Assembly: GCF_028473145.1 (NCBI RefSeq)
Contig: NZ_CP092370.1
Coordinates: forward strand, 2,728,001 to 2,792,000
Direction: 5' to 3'
Source of the DNA: Flavobacterium sp. CBA20B-1
GTDB taxonomy: Bacteria; Bacteroidota; Bacteroidia; Flavobacteriales; Flavobacteriaceae
DNA length: 64,000 nucleotides
A model generated the notes under the pieces. That model was not told where the DNA came from, did not search any database, and worked only from the letters and a program-made list of their open reading frames with translations. Below, one piece after another: positions 26,980 to 39,240 of the stretch (its first letter is position 1; each line of letters opens with the position of its first letter). The position numbers and the translations under genes are program-made.

Positions 26980-27438
26980 TTATCTTTTTAGCCACAGCGT
27001 CTCTATCTCTTTGATTAACTGATCTATTTTTTTCTTATTTACATCGCGAAACAATGTTAATTCCTGGCTTCTTCCATTCCGGTTGAAAATTACCTTTAAG
27101 TTATAACCTGATTGAATAAAAAGTAAACTTTTCCGATCGACAATAACAAACCTGATAAACTCATCACTCTTAACATGTTGCTTAAAAAAACCTAATATAG
27201 AAACTGATAATAAGGAATCTTTTTCTTTGATATGTACCATCTTTCCGTAAAAAAACAATATGATAAGAGGTACAATAATAATGGCAAACCATTCTGCATC
27301 TTCAATTTTTTTATCGGAAAATAAATAACTACAAATCACCAGTCCTATAACTAGAACACCAAGAATCGTATAAATATTAAAATTCTGCAATGGTCTGGAA
27401 CAATATTCATTGATGTTTTTATAGAAGTAACGAAGCAT
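26980..27438 (-). CDS. Two-TM membrane protein
   Basis: The 152-residue protein has hydrophobic segments at ~22-42 and ~50-66, then a beta-rich basic soluble part. No family recognized. It lies 6 bp downstream of the zinc-ribbon membrane-protein gene on the same strand. Confidence 0.5.
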   Translation of the reverse strand: MLRYFYKNINEYCSRPLQNFNIYTILGVLVIGLVICSYLFSDKKIEDAEWFAIIIVPLIILFFYGKMVHIKEKDSLLSVSILGFFKQHVKSDEFIRFVIVDRKSLLFIQSGYNLKVIFNRNGRSQELTLFRDVNKKKIDQLIKEIETLWLKR

Positions 27439-27444
27439 AGTTTT

Positions 27445-27798
27445 TTATTTAAAAGCCATATTAATAAAAGATATAAGCCAAGGAATGATGAGTAATATGG
27501 CGATGATAATCCCACCGATGTTAAACCATATCGGATTTTTGGCATTCATTTTCAATTGATCATAAGCTTGGTGAAGCTGAGAGGTAAACTGGTGTTTATT
27601 TAAAACTTGTTGACAATGCTGGCAATGTGCAGCTCCCGTTTTCCCGACACTAAACATTGGTATCCAAAAAAAATACGCATACCTGCCTACAATGTTCATG
27701 TTTATATTTGCAGTATGACAATGCTGACATTGGATATGCGAAGATTGTAGTGGAATCACTTTAGTAACTTTGTTTCGTAAACCATAAAAAAATAACAT
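27445..27798 (-). CDS. Zinc-ribbon membrane protein
   Basis: A 117-residue protein with two CxxC pairs (CQHCHTANIN and CQHCQQVLN) separated by ~33 residues, a zinc-ribbon pattern, and one C-terminal membrane helix (~93-113). It forms a likely two-gene operon with the downstream membrane protein. Function unknown. Confidence 0.6.
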   Translation of the reverse strand: MLFFYGLRNKVTKVIPLQSSHIQCQHCHTANINMNIVGRYAYFFWIPMFSVGKTGAAHCQHCQQVLNKHQFTSQLHQAYDQLKMNAKNPIWFNIGGIIIAILLIIPWLISFINMAFK

Positions 27799-27914
27799 AG
27801 CAAATAATTTTTTTTCAAAAATAGAGCGCCAATATAAAAAATCCTATCACAGATTTATATATGTAGCTGTAGGCTTGGTAATTGTATATTTCATCTTTCA
27901 TAAAAACGATAGGT

Positions 27915-28132
27915 TTACTGATTAGAAATATTTTTCATGTAAAGTCTTCTTTCGTTATAATAAAGTATAACAGAATCTACAACTGCGACAGGAATATGAT
28001 CTGCCGTAAAGCCTACTGTTTCACCACAATTTTTCCAAATTGAATTGGTAAATTATCCCTTGAGGAATAACAGGCTGTCATAAAAAACATAGTTAAAAAC
28101 AGTAGTCTTATAATGTGTTTTTGGAGAGTCAT
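27915..28132 (-). pseudogene. Small lipoprotein gene with a one-base frameshift
   Basis: An ATG at 28132 starts a lipoprotein signal (MTLQKHIIRLLFLTMFFMTAC) and runs 39 codons to a TAG. Adding one A in the A5 run near residue 33 restores a ~72-residue frame ending at 27915, with CGETVGFTADHIPVAVVD and YYNERRLYMKN. The continued coding-like text suggests a real gene with a single-base lesion or sequence error. No family recognized. Confidence 0.5.
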
Positions 28133-28170
28133 TCTCAGTGATATGATAAATATTCTTTTTCATTTTATCT

Positions 28171-28965
28171 TTAGTATCCTTTCCAGTAATCGACAAGAAA
28201 GCCTGAGCTACCATTTTTTTGTTTCAACACTTTAGCTAAATCTACCTGTGTGATAAAGAGTGAGCAGTCATTGTTTTCTTTTTTCAATTTTTGTTGGATT
28301 TTGTTTTCAATTTCCGGAGTTAACAAAATGCATCCTTTTTTAGGATACTCGTAAACGTCGTACTCATTACCACATTCGGAAATATCTTGTTTTGACCAAT
28401 CGATAAAATCAACATCTGGCAATTTGATGCAAAACTGTACTTCCTTATCAGGCTTTGGGTATACCAAAATCAATTGACTTTGCCCCATAAAACTGTTTTT
28501 TTGCAATTCAGGTTCAGCTCCGTATTCTTTTTTTAATTGTTGGATAATTGTCATCACCTCCTCTGCTGTTTTATGGGTAGATGTACCACAAACCATCAAT
28601 AAGTGTTCGTCTTCCCAGTCGGTAACCAACCCCAAGTTATCAAATTCCACTCCAGCGTATTTTGCTAAAGGTTTGGCTTGAGACCGCATTCGGGTATAAT
28701 AGGTAATGTAACCCGGCATAATGCTGTCGTTTTTGAGTACAGTTTCTTCGCTGGATAGATTATATTCACTATCTCCCGCTATTTTGAAAATGCTTTCATC
28801 TTGAAAGTAAACGTCCAAATCGATCGCATCAAACTGAAAATCATCCACCGGCAAAGGGTCTTTTCCGTATTGAATCTTGCTTTGTCCGCAGGCTTCCAAC
28901 ATCAAAATTAGGATGAATGCTATTAATAAATGTATTTTAAATCTCATCTTTTTTGTATTTGTCAA
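28171..28965 (-). CDS. Lipoprotein of unknown function
   Basis: A 264-residue protein with a lipoprotein signal (LILMLEAC-G). The mature part is mixed alpha/beta with no known motif. Its ATG directly follows the stop of the WG-repeat gene, so the two are co-transcribed. Confidence 0.55.
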   Translation of the reverse strand: MTNTKKMRFKIHLLIAFILILMLEACGQSKIQYGKDPLPVDDFQFDAIDLDVYFQDESIFKIAGDSEYNLSSEETVLKNDSIMPGYITYYTRMRSQAKPLAKYAGVEFDNLGLVTDWEDEHLLMVCGTSTHKTAEEVMTIIQQLKKEYGAEPELQKNSFMGQSQLILVYPKPDKEVQFCIKLPDVDFIDWSKQDISECGNEYDVYEYPKKGCILLTPEIENKIQQKLKKENNDCSLFITQVDLAKVLKQKNGSSGFLVDYWKGY

Positions 28966-31131
28966 TTAACTGTTATTTTGTATTTTTTCAATCAATGACT
29001 GAGATAGTGGTTCTCCGTCTTCATCATAGTATTGAGCATTGATTTCATAGTAAATTTTATCATCATATACGCTTTGCGAACCATAATTACGAGGTTCTGT
29101 ATATCCTTCTTCCAATGTTCTATTCGGAAATGTTTTAATAATCTGACCTTTTGTATTGATGAGGTGAATCTTATTGTCTTCTGTACGTACGCAGGCTTTA
29201 CCGTTATAAAAATCGGTACCGTAATCGAAATTTGGAGAGATGACGAACCCACCTTGCTCGTCGATGTAACCCATACGTGTTACACCGTTATCACGAATGG
29301 CAGCAGCAGCAAGCCCATCATTGAAATAACCTATTTCTATAAAACCTTGCTGTGCAGGAACGATTGTTTTTCCTGTTTGTACATCAATGAGGCCGGTTTT
29401 CATCGTTTCACCAGAAAAGTGAGATTGTTCTTCATCTATTTTTTCCTGATACTTCATTAATCGGTCAGAAGCCCAAGGGTTATAAGGAGTTTGGTATTTC
29501 ATCGGTATAGTAAGTTTACCTTCTTTGTTCAGTGCTCCAAAACTCCCTAATCTATTGGTAATGATAATTGCTCCTTTATTACAAGCCACCGATTTTACTT
29601 TTTCCGGAAGTTCGATCTGCTTTCCTTCCATCGTATAGAATTCTTTATATTGCCGCCCACGATAGTTTCTGGACATCACAAAAGTGTTTCCGCAAAGCAT
29701 GCCGTCATCAAATTCAAAAGGCAAGACCTCATCCATATTTTTGTCGAGTACCCCCATATTTCGATTACTATCCACAAATAAATAGTAAGTAGTACCATTT
29801 TCTTTCAGTTCTGAATTAAATACCATTCCTTTTGGTAAGGCTTGAAATTCTTTTTTCTTCGGGTCGAGTAAGTACGTGTAGAACTCACTTTCCTTGCGTT
29901 CCATAAAAAACAGATCCGAGCGATGACGTAACTGATTGTATGTAGCCGGAATAATGATATTTTGCTTATCATCAACAATGCCGTATTTCTTTTTATCCTT
30001 ATCCAAAAAAACATTGTATTGGGGGCGATCCGTCAAAAGATTCCGTACCGTAAAATTCCTGCTGATAGAATCATAATCTTGAGCAACATAGAATTGGATA
30101 TGCTTAATCGTGTTCGGAAACGAAATTTCGTATTGCATATTGTTCACGCCCAAAACCGCTACATACTTTTCTGCCAGGTTTCTTATACGCTCTATTTCTT
30201 CAAAATCATCTTCAAAAGTCATTTGTTCGTGTTCCAGGTACTCCTGATACAATGACTCTAATTGATGAATGTGTTGTATCGTTTCATCGGGCAGGTCTTT
30301 GAGTGTATTAAGTATGTTTGATTTATCACCAGAAGCTAAACTTTGTCGTAGATTTTTTAGCGTGTTTAAGAGTTCAGCATCAATTTCAGTAATGGGAAAT
30401 TTGGAAAAGCTGTTGCTTTTTATGAGGGTTCCGTTTGCTGTAACGCCTTTATAATCTAGCACCCGATTCGAAAGCTCTAAGGGGACAGTAAATACCATTC
30501 GATTATTCTGACTTTCTTTGATGTTCAATGTGTAATTGCCATAAGTGATTTCGTTTTCATTAGCCGGAATCGCCAATGAATCGAAACGAAGCGGATATTT
30601 ATAAGTTGCCTTTACCAACAAACTATCGGCTTGCCTCATTTTTAATTGATTGGGGGCAATTTCCTGTTCATTTACAAATACTTTCTGAATATCATATTTC
30701 AACTCGTCTGCTGTAATAAGGTCAAATCCTTCTGTTTTGTACCCTGCCGAAATTCCGTATATAGATGAAGGTAAAGCGAAAGTTTGCTCAAAATACAATT
30801 GTCGGTTTGGATTATTAAAATCTTTGGTGATATTGTCTTTCGAGGGTAAAAAGAAAGCTTGCGCCGCATCTACCTGATCTGAATTATTTTCATTGCCAAA
30901 GCCGAATCCAATGGCGTAGTAAAAAGAAAATCCAGACATAGAATCGATAACCGTTGATAGAAACTGAGCATCTGCCTGTGCTTGTTTTTTGAATTCAGTA
31001 TCTGACAGTGATTGCAGATGTGAAATATATTCTTTTTTGGAATCCATATAATTGAGATACTTCTTTTGAGAGCAAGACTGCATGCTTATCCCAACGATGA
31101 GTAATGATAATAAATAGATGCGATGTACCAT
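28966..31131 (-). CDS. WG-repeat lipoprotein
   Basis: The 721-residue protein has a lipobox MQSC-S (Cys ~20). The C-terminal ~330 residues carry WG-type repeats: KYGIVDDKQNIIIPATY, MGVLDKNMDEVLPFEF, SFGALNKEGKLTIPMKY, TGLIDVQTGKTIVP, MGYIDEQGGFVISPNF. The N-terminal half is unique. WG-repeat proteins are common in Bacteroidota envelopes, mostly without assigned roles. It heads a two-gene transcript with the next lipoprotein. Confidence 0.7.
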   Translation of the reverse strand: MVHRIYLLSLLIVGISMQSCSQKKYLNYMDSKKEYISHLQSLSDTEFKKQAQADAQFLSTVIDSMSGFSFYYAIGFGFGNENNSDQVDAAQAFFLPSKDNITKDFNNPNRQLYFEQTFALPSSIYGISAGYKTEGFDLITADELKYDIQKVFVNEQEIAPNQLKMRQADSLLVKATYKYPLRFDSLAIPANENEITYGNYTLNIKESQNNRMVFTVPLELSNRVLDYKGVTANGTLIKSNSFSKFPITEIDAELLNTLKNLRQSLASGDKSNILNTLKDLPDETIQHIHQLESLYQEYLEHEQMTFEDDFEEIERIRNLAEKYVAVLGVNNMQYEISFPNTIKHIQFYVAQDYDSISRNFTVRNLLTDRPQYNVFLDKDKKKYGIVDDKQNIIIPATYNQLRHRSDLFFMERKESEFYTYLLDPKKKEFQALPKGMVFNSELKENGTTYYLFVDSNRNMGVLDKNMDEVLPFEFDDGMLCGNTFVMSRNYRGRQYKEFYTMEGKQIELPEKVKSVACNKGAIIITNRLGSFGALNKEGKLTIPMKYQTPYNPWASDRLMKYQEKIDEEQSHFSGETMKTGLIDVQTGKTIVPAQQGFIEIGYFNDGLAAAAIRDNGVTRMGYIDEQGGFVISPNFDYGTDFYNGKACVRTEDNKIHLINTKGQIIKTFPNRTLEEGYTEPRNYGSQSVYDDKIYYEINAQYYDEDGEPLSQSLIEKIQNNS

Positions 31132-31380
31132 TCTTTAATAATTTATATTGCATAATTACAAAGTGAGAGAAAGAAAGGGAATGAAGAATTGATATCCGTA
31201 TGGTATAAATTTGAATTTGTTGAGAAATTTCTAGCTACCTTCATCTTTCAATTAATTCCTTACCAATTCTAACTCTTTTTCATCACTTATAAATCAGTTA
31301 TTCAAACCAAGTTTGTGAGTCTTTATTTTTACACTAAAATAAAACTCATGATTGTATCTGTTTACGTTTACTACACCATT
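31132..31380. other. Intergenic, promoter region of the WG-repeat gene
   Basis: A 250-bp AT-rich spacer between the WG-repeat gene start and the relaxase fragment. No gene is visible. The homology with the first relaxase copy begins abruptly at 31381. Confidence 0.4.
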
Positions 31381-31658
31381 ATGGGAATCCAGAGCAAAAA
31401 AGAGCTATTTATTTGTTGGATCAACTTGAAAGTCGAATAAATGATACAGACAAGCTAAATATACTTGATACAGCAAAAGACCTCCACCAGAATAATAATG
31501 TAGAATTAGGCCAATTTATTGACACAATAGGTGTTTCTGTTACAAGTGTTTTGAATATTTTACTTTCTCCTGAACCATTGATATACGAAAATGAGGAAGA
31601 ACAACTCCCTCATTACAAGAAGAAGAAAAAAAGAAAAAGACGTCCGCCGGGAATATAA
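31381..31658 (+). pseudogene. Duplicated 3' fragment of the DUF5712 relaxase gene
   Basis: This segment encodes NPEQKRAIYLLDQLESRIND and on to a Lys/Arg-rich C-terminus. It is nearly identical to the last ~85 codons of the 13406-14371 gene, with substitutions such as DPIGG to DTIGV. No 5' part is present, so it is a truncated copy. It marks the right edge of the block inserted between two relaxase ends. Confidence 0.8.
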
Positions 31659-31684
31659 AACCTGTATTTTTAATCTTGTTAAAA

Positions 31685-31843
31685 ATGAGTATAAAAAGAC
31701 AGGCTTTGTTTTTTTGGGGAGTAGGATTTTTCTTTGCAGGCGACAAATTACTTACCAATCCTAACCCAGAATTTAATGAATACAAAGAAATGTTTAAAAT
31801 TTTAGGTTTGGCTTCCAAAGAAGCTTTTGCAGATGGTGAGTAG
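31685..31843 (+). CDS. Small membrane-anchored ORF, possibly a truncated transfer-protein start
   Basis: A 52-codon frame (start SIKRQALFFWGVGFFFAGD) has one hydrophobic segment and a polar tail. It follows the relaxase fragment by 26 bp on the same strand, the position where a coupling-protein (MobC/TraG-like) gene often lies in BfmA elements. It may be the 5' remnant of such a gene. Evidence is weak. Confidence 0.4.
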   Translation: MSIKRQALFFWGVGFFFAGDKLLTNPNPEFNEYKEMFKILGLASKEAFADGE

Positions 31844-31930
31844 CCGGTTTTAAACCCGATTTTTTACCTCTTTGAGAAAGTAAACCAATCATAAAAACAA
31901 AAGCTTAGCGATTTTTCTAATTGAATTTAT

Positions 31931-31938
31931 TACCTTTG
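31931..31938 (+). promoter_or_regulatory. -7 element of the thiamine operon
   Basis: TACCTTTG is a full match to TAnnTTTG and lies ~7 nt before the riboswitch. A TTAGCG 20 nt upstream is a poor -33 match. Confidence 0.5.
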
Positions 31939-31942
31939 TCAA

Positions 31943-32030
31943 CGAGCTTTAGGGGTGTTCGCTGTAGCGAACTGAGATTTTACCCTTTGAACCTGATCTA
32001 GATTATACTAGCGTAGGGAAAAGTAAGATG
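31943..32030 (+). promoter_or_regulatory. TPP riboswitch (THI element)
   Basis: The sequence contains the conserved THI-box blocks in order: GGGGTG, ACTGAGA, ACCCTTTGAACCTGATCTAG and GCGTAGGGAAAAGT, with the variable arm TTCGCTGTAGCGAA. It sits 63 bp upstream of thiS. It binds thiamine pyrophosphate and is expected to repress the downstream thi genes at the transcriptional or translational level. Confidence 0.97.
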
Positions 32031-32092
32031 TCTTCATATTGCGTTTCGCAAATTGTGGCCATTCCTAAAGTTTTTTTATAAACTAAATTTAA

Positions 32093-34702
<2,610 letters not shown>

Positions 34703-34730
<28 letters not shown>

Positions 34731-35437
34731 GTATAGCTGGGTTTGACCCCAGTGGAGGAGCAGGTGTAATAGCTGACGTTAAGACTTTTGAACAACTTCA
34801 AGTCCAGGGCATGGCGATTATTACAGCCAATACCCTTCAAACCGAAGATGCAATATTTAAATTGGAATGGCAACCGTTAGAAATAATTATAGAAAGCATA
34901 AAAACATTGGTAAAACGCTATGAATTCAAAGCAGTAAAAATCGGAATTGTGCCTAATATGAATTATTTGAAGGAAATCATTAATACAATTAAATCCAGTA
35001 GCAGCAAGACTTTTATCATTTTGGACCCAGTCATAAAGAGTTCGAGTGGTTTTTCAATTTTTAATAAAAATGATATTGGAAAACTTTCAGAAGTTTTGAA
35101 CCAGATTGATTTAACCACACCGAATTACGATGAATATCTGTTGTTGAAAGAACAAATTCAATTCAATAAAACTACCATTTTAGTAAAAGGCGGTCATCGA
35201 AATGATTTAAAAGGTGTAGATATTTTATATGAGAATGGGAACGAAATACACATCCACCCAACCCGGGAAAAAAAGTATAACAAACACGGTTCGGGTTGTG
35301 TGTTGTCATCCGCAATTGCAGCGTGGGTGGCTTTAGGCGAACCATTGGAAGACGCTTGCAGATCAGGAAAAAACTATGTTGAACAATATTTAAACAGCCA
35401 TCCTACTTTGCTGGGATACCACAATTATGTACAGTAA
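34703..35437 (+). CDS. thiD: Hydroxymethylpyrimidine (phosphate) kinase ThiD
   Basis: This 244-residue ribokinase-fold enzyme has the substrate motif AGFDPSGGAGVIADVKTF, the DPVIKSSSG loop, TPNYDE, and the anion-hole/catalytic end HGSGCVLSSAIAA. It phosphorylates HMP and HMP-P to HMP-PP. It overlaps the TenI-like gene by 28 bp and thiE by 11 bp. Confidence 0.95.
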
Positions 35438-36044
35438 ACTACAATATATTTCGCAGGGAAATACTCTGCAGGAACAACAAAAAAATATTCAAAAAGCATT
35501 GGAAAACGGAGCCGATTGGATACAGATACGTTGGAAAAATTCCATGCCAGATGAATTATTTTTATTGTGTAAAAATGCATTAGTTTCTTGCAGAAAATAT
35601 AATGCTGTGTGTGTCATCAACGACCATATTCAGATAGCCAAAGAGCTCGATGCAGATGGTGTTCACTTAGGTTTGAATGATGATAGCATTGAAAAAGCAA
35701 AAAACATTTTAGGTGATTCAAAAATCATTGGTGGTACAGCTAATACAATTTCAGATGTGCTTAAAAGAATAGAAGAAGGTTGCGATTATATTGGGTTAGG
35801 ACCATTCCGGTTTACAACAACCAAAGAAAATCTAAGTCCAATTTTAGGGCTGAGTGGTTATGGAAAAATAATCCAGTATCTAAAAGAGCATCAAACTAAA
35901 GTTCCTCCTATTTATGCCATTGGCGGAATTGAGTTACAAGATCTAGAAGCTGTAAAAGCAACTGGAATTTATGGCATTGCCGTTTCGGGAATGATTACAC
36001 AAGAGCCGTTAAACATTCAAAAAATCAAAGAAAAATTAGCATGA
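35427..36044 (+). CDS. thiE: Thiamine phosphate synthase ThiE
   Basis: The 205-residue TIM barrel has canonical substrate residues: [51 protein letters not shown] and a phosphate loop at the C-terminus ([21 protein letters not shown]). It joins HMP-PP and the thiazole phosphate to form thiamine phosphate. It overlaps thiG by 4 bp. Confidence 0.93.
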   Translation: MYSKLQYISQGNTLQEQQKNIQKALENGADWIQIRWKNSMPDELFLLCKNALVSCRKYNAVCVINDHIQIAKELDADGVHLGLNDDSIEKAKNILGDSKIIGGTANTISDVLKRIEEGCDYIGLGPFRFTTTKENLSPILGLSGYGKIIQYLKEHQTKVPPIYAIGGIELQDLEAVKATGIYGIAVSGMITQEPLNIQKIKEKLA

Positions 36045-36811
36045 AAAATTTAACGATAGCCGATAAAGCTTTTAACTCCCGATTATTTTTGGGAACAGGA
36101 AAATTTGGAAACCTACAACAAATGCGTGATGCTGTTTGTGTATCACAATCCGAACTCGTAACCATGGCATTAAAACGTGTAGATGTGATAGCAGCAAAAG
36201 ACGATTTGCTCTCAATGTTACAAATGCCTAACATCAATCTATTACCCAATACATCCGGAGCGAGAAACGCTAAAGAGGCAGTTTTGGCAGCGCAATTGGC
36301 AAGAGAAGCCCTGGAAACCAACTGGCTAAAACTGGAAATTCATCCCGATCCGCGCTACCTTTTGCCCGATCCGATTGAAACTTTAAAAGCCACGGAAGAA
36401 TTGGCGAAATTAGGTTTTGTGGTGATGCCTTACATCCATGCCGATCCTGTGTTGTGCAAGCGATTAGAAGATGCCGGAACAGCAGTCGTGATGCCGCTTG
36501 GCGCACCTATCGGAACCAATAAAGGGCTAAAAACAATTGATTTTCTGGAAATTATCATTGAGCAAAGTCAGGTGCCCGTTGTTGTTGATGCCGGAATTGG
36601 CGCGCCTTCCGATGCCGCAAAAGCGATGGAAATTGGCGCTGACGCCGTGTTGGTGAATACCGCCATTGCTGTTGCTAAAGACCCGATTCGCATGGCGGAA
36701 GCCTTTAAAGAAGCAGTGATTGCGGGAAGAAAAGCTTACGAAGCCGGATTGGGGTCGGTACAGAATCGTGCTGAAGCATCGAGTCCGTTGACTTCTTTTT
36801 TATTAGATTAA
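36041..36811 (+). CDS. thiG: Thiazole synthase ThiG
   Basis: This 256-residue protein shows the ThiG order of motifs: [21 protein letters not shown] with the Schiff-base-region Lys/Arg segment, [42 protein letters not shown] and [20 protein letters not shown]. It forms the thiazole ring with ThiS thiocarboxylate, dehydroglycine and DXP. It lies 6 bp ahead of thiH. Confidence 0.96.
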   Translation: MKNLTIADKAFNSRLFLGTGKFGNLQQMRDAVCVSQSELVTMALKRVDVIAAKDDLLSMLQMPNINLLPNTSGARNAKEAVLAAQLAREALETNWLKLEIHPDPRYLLPDPIETLKATEELAKLGFVVMPYIHADPVLCKRLEDAGTAVVMPLGAPIGTNKGLKTIDFLEIIIEQSQVPVVVDAGIGAPSDAAKAMEIGADAVLVNTAIAVAKDPIRMAEAFKEAVIAGRKAYEAGLGSVQNRAEASSPLTSFLLD

Positions 36812-36817
36812 AACTTA

Positions 36818-37936
36818 TTGAAATCAATGAAAAAATTCAGTGAAATATTTGAGCAATATAATTGGGAAGAAATAAAAACACGCATTTATAATACATCAGA
36901 AGATGATGTGCTTTTCAGTTTGCAAAAAAGCAAACATAACTTAGATGACTTTCTGATCATGCTTTCTCCTGTAGCAGCTTCCGAATTGGAAACGATGGCG
37001 GTGATGGCACAACGTATTACACAAAAGCGTTTTGGTAAAACAATCCAATTGTTCGCACCCATGTATTTGAGCAATGAATGCCAGAATATTTGCACCTATT
37101 GCGGGTTTAGTTTGGATAATAAAATTAAAAGAAAAACGCTAAGTAATGTAGAGATCATGCATGAAGCGATGGTGCTAAAGCAAATGGGCGTTAATCATAT
37201 TTTATTGGTAAGCGGCGAAGCGAATAAAATCGTTGGCGTTGATTATTTTCTCAATGTCATTCAGTTATTGCGTCCTCATTTTGCGAATATTTCCATCGAA
37301 GTTCAACCTTTAGAAACCGAAGAATACCAAGCCTTACAAAAAGCTGGTGTGCATTCGGTTTTGGTGTACCAAGAGACTTATCATAGGGAAGTGTATAAAC
37401 AATATCACCCGAAAGGAAAAAAATCCAATTTCAATTACCGTCTGGAAACTCCAGACCGAATTGGCAAATCGGGCATGCACAAAATCGGATTGGGTGTTTT
37501 GTTAGGGTTGGAAGATTGGCGTGTGGACAGTTTTTTTAATGCACTGCACATAGATTATTTACAGAAGAATTATTGGCAGACCAAATACTCGGTTTCCTTT
37601 CCAAGGCTTCGTCCAGCAGAGGGTATTATCGAACCGAATTTCATCATGGAAGATCGAGATTTGTTGCAATTGATTTGTGCTTACCGGATTTGGAATGCCG
37701 ATTTGGAAATTTCGATTTCTACACGAGAAAGTGAAAAATTCAGAAACAACATCATTGCTTTGGGTGCTACTTCTATGAGTGCGGCTTCCAAAACTAACCC
37801 AGGTGGCTACGAAATGGACAAAGAATCTTTAGAACAATTTGAAATTTGCGATGAACGTAGCATGGAAGATTTCAAAAAAGTAATCAAACAAAAAGGTTAC
37901 GATCCGGTGATGAAGGACTGGGACTCGGTTTATTGA
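36818..37936 (+). CDS. thiH: 2-iminoacetate synthase ThiH
   Basis: The 372-residue radical-SAM protein has the cluster motif CQNICTYCGF (C-x3-C-x2-C) preceded by LFAPMYLSNE, then LLVSGEANKIVG and SIEVQPLETEEY. ThiH cleaves tyrosine to give dehydroglycine for ThiG. No thiO is present in the operon, so thiazole formation here uses the ThiH route. ATG codons at residues 1 and 4 are both possible starts. Confidence 0.95.
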   Translation: MKSMKKFSEIFEQYNWEEIKTRIYNTSEDDVLFSLQKSKHNLDDFLIMLSPVAASELETMAVMAQRITQKRFGKTIQLFAPMYLSNECQNICTYCGFSLDNKIKRKTLSNVEIMHEAMVLKQMGVNHILLVSGEANKIVGVDYFLNVIQLLRPHFANISIEVQPLETEEYQALQKAGVHSVLVYQETYHREVYKQYHPKGKKSNFNYRLETPDRIGKSGMHKIGLGVLLGLEDWRVDSFFNALHIDYLQKNYWQTKYSVSFPRLRPAEGIIEPNFIMEDRDLLQLICAYRIWNADLEISISTRESEKFRNNIIALGATSMSAASKTNPGGYEMDKESLEQFEICDERSMEDFKKVIKQKGYDPVMKDWDSVY

Positions 37937-37956
37937 ATTAAAAATATTGAATTAGA

Positions 37957-38667
37957 ATGAATCCAGACAAACAATTCGATAGATACAGCCGGCAAATTTT
38001 CATAGAAGAAATTGGCGTTAAAGGACAGCAGAAAATAGATGCTGCAAAAGTTTTGGTTATCGGTGCCGGTGGATTGGGAAGCCCCGTAATTCAATATCTG
38101 GCAGCGGCAGGTGTTGGAACGATTGGTATCGTTGATTTTGACAAAGTTGAAATACATAATCTAAATCGGCAAACCATTCACAACGAAAAAAACATCGGCA
38201 AACTCAAAGTGGAGAGCGCAATAGAAACCATTACCGCTTTCAATTCATCCATAAAAATCATTCCGATAAATGAAAAAATCACAGATGAAAATGCCTCATC
38301 AATAATTGAAAATTTCGATATTGTGGTCGACGGCTCTGATAATTTTACTACAAGATATATTGTCAACGATTGCTGTGTTGCTTTGGATAAAACTTTGGTT
38401 TATGGAAGTATTTACGCATTTGAGGGGCAATTAGCGGTTTTTAATTATAAAGGGAGTAAACATTTGAGGAATATTTTTCCCGAACCACCCAATCCTGAAG
38501 ATGTTCCCAATTGTGATCGCTTCGGGGTTCTGGGACCACTTCCAGGGATCATTGGTTCGATGATGGCTATGCAGGTGTTGAAAATAATAATGGAATTGCC
38601 GGTGGATATGAATCAATTAACGATTCTAGATATAATGGATTGGAATTTTAGTAAAGTGGAATTTTAG
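37957..38667 (+). CDS. thiF: ThiF/MoeB-family ThiS adenylyltransferase
   Basis: A 236-residue E1-like enzyme with the nucleotide motif GAGGLGSPVIQYLAAAGVG, DFDKVEIHNLNRQ, VDGSDNFTTRYIVND and CDRFGVLGPLPGIIGS. It activates the ThiS C-terminus. The usual CxxC zinc pair before the FPEPP segment is replaced by KHLRNI, and there is no C-terminal rhodanese domain, so this is a short zinc-less form. Last gene of the thiamine operon. Confidence 0.9.
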   Translation: MNPDKQFDRYSRQIFIEEIGVKGQQKIDAAKVLVIGAGGLGSPVIQYLAAAGVGTIGIVDFDKVEIHNLNRQTIHNEKNIGKLKVESAIETITAFNSSIKIIPINEKITDENASSIIENFDIVVDGSDNFTTRYIVNDCCVALDKTLVYGSIYAFEGQLAVFNYKGSKHLRNIFPEPPNPEDVPNCDRFGVLGPLPGIIGSMMAMQVLKIIMELPVDMNQLTILDIMDWNFSKVEF

Positions 38668-39240
38668 ATAAATTATTCTAATGGTTTCTATAACACACAT
38701 CAGTTAAGCATAAAAAAGTTATTTTCCACTTCAATGATTTCCTTTTTGTTTATACTACAATGATTTTATTGTTTCCAATTAAGATTTCCGTTTTTGTCGA
38801 ACATCAGAGCAGTTTACGTACGGTAGTATACTCAGTGCATTGTTTTTTTACTATAGTACTTCGTGAATATAAATATTTGAGAGGCGAACTCCGTACTTAT
38901 TTAGGGACGGGGTCGTCTACTTAATTAGCTGCTGGTTTTTGTCAATTCCATTATAATCTTCTGAAAGGAACGCTATATCGACTTTAAGAGTTCTGTCTTC
39001 AGGCTTCAGGCTTTTCAGGATACAATTCAAAACAAGATCTCTCTCATTCGAAGAAAAAACGGTTTGTTCTAACCCATGAGCCTGTTTTAGATGAGTCTGG
39101 GAATGCTATTAAGGTTCCACAAACTACAAATGAATAAACTAATTTATGCTTATTTTTGAAAAGACTTAGATTATAAAATCCAAGCCTTAACTTTTTAACT
39201 TACACACTTTGTGGGATAGTATCCAGCCATTTTTTATTAA
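38668..39240. other. Intergenic region with possible gene remnants
   Basis: A 570-bp spacer between the thiamine operon and the convergent RloC-like gene. Two coding-like scraps are seen: plus-strand 39042-39137 (RFVLTHEPVLDESGNAIKVP, ending in TAA) and a minus-strand stretch around 38920-39060 reading NERDLVLNCILKSLKPEDRT. They overlap only slightly and neither has a start. They may be remnants of older inserts. Confidence 0.35.
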
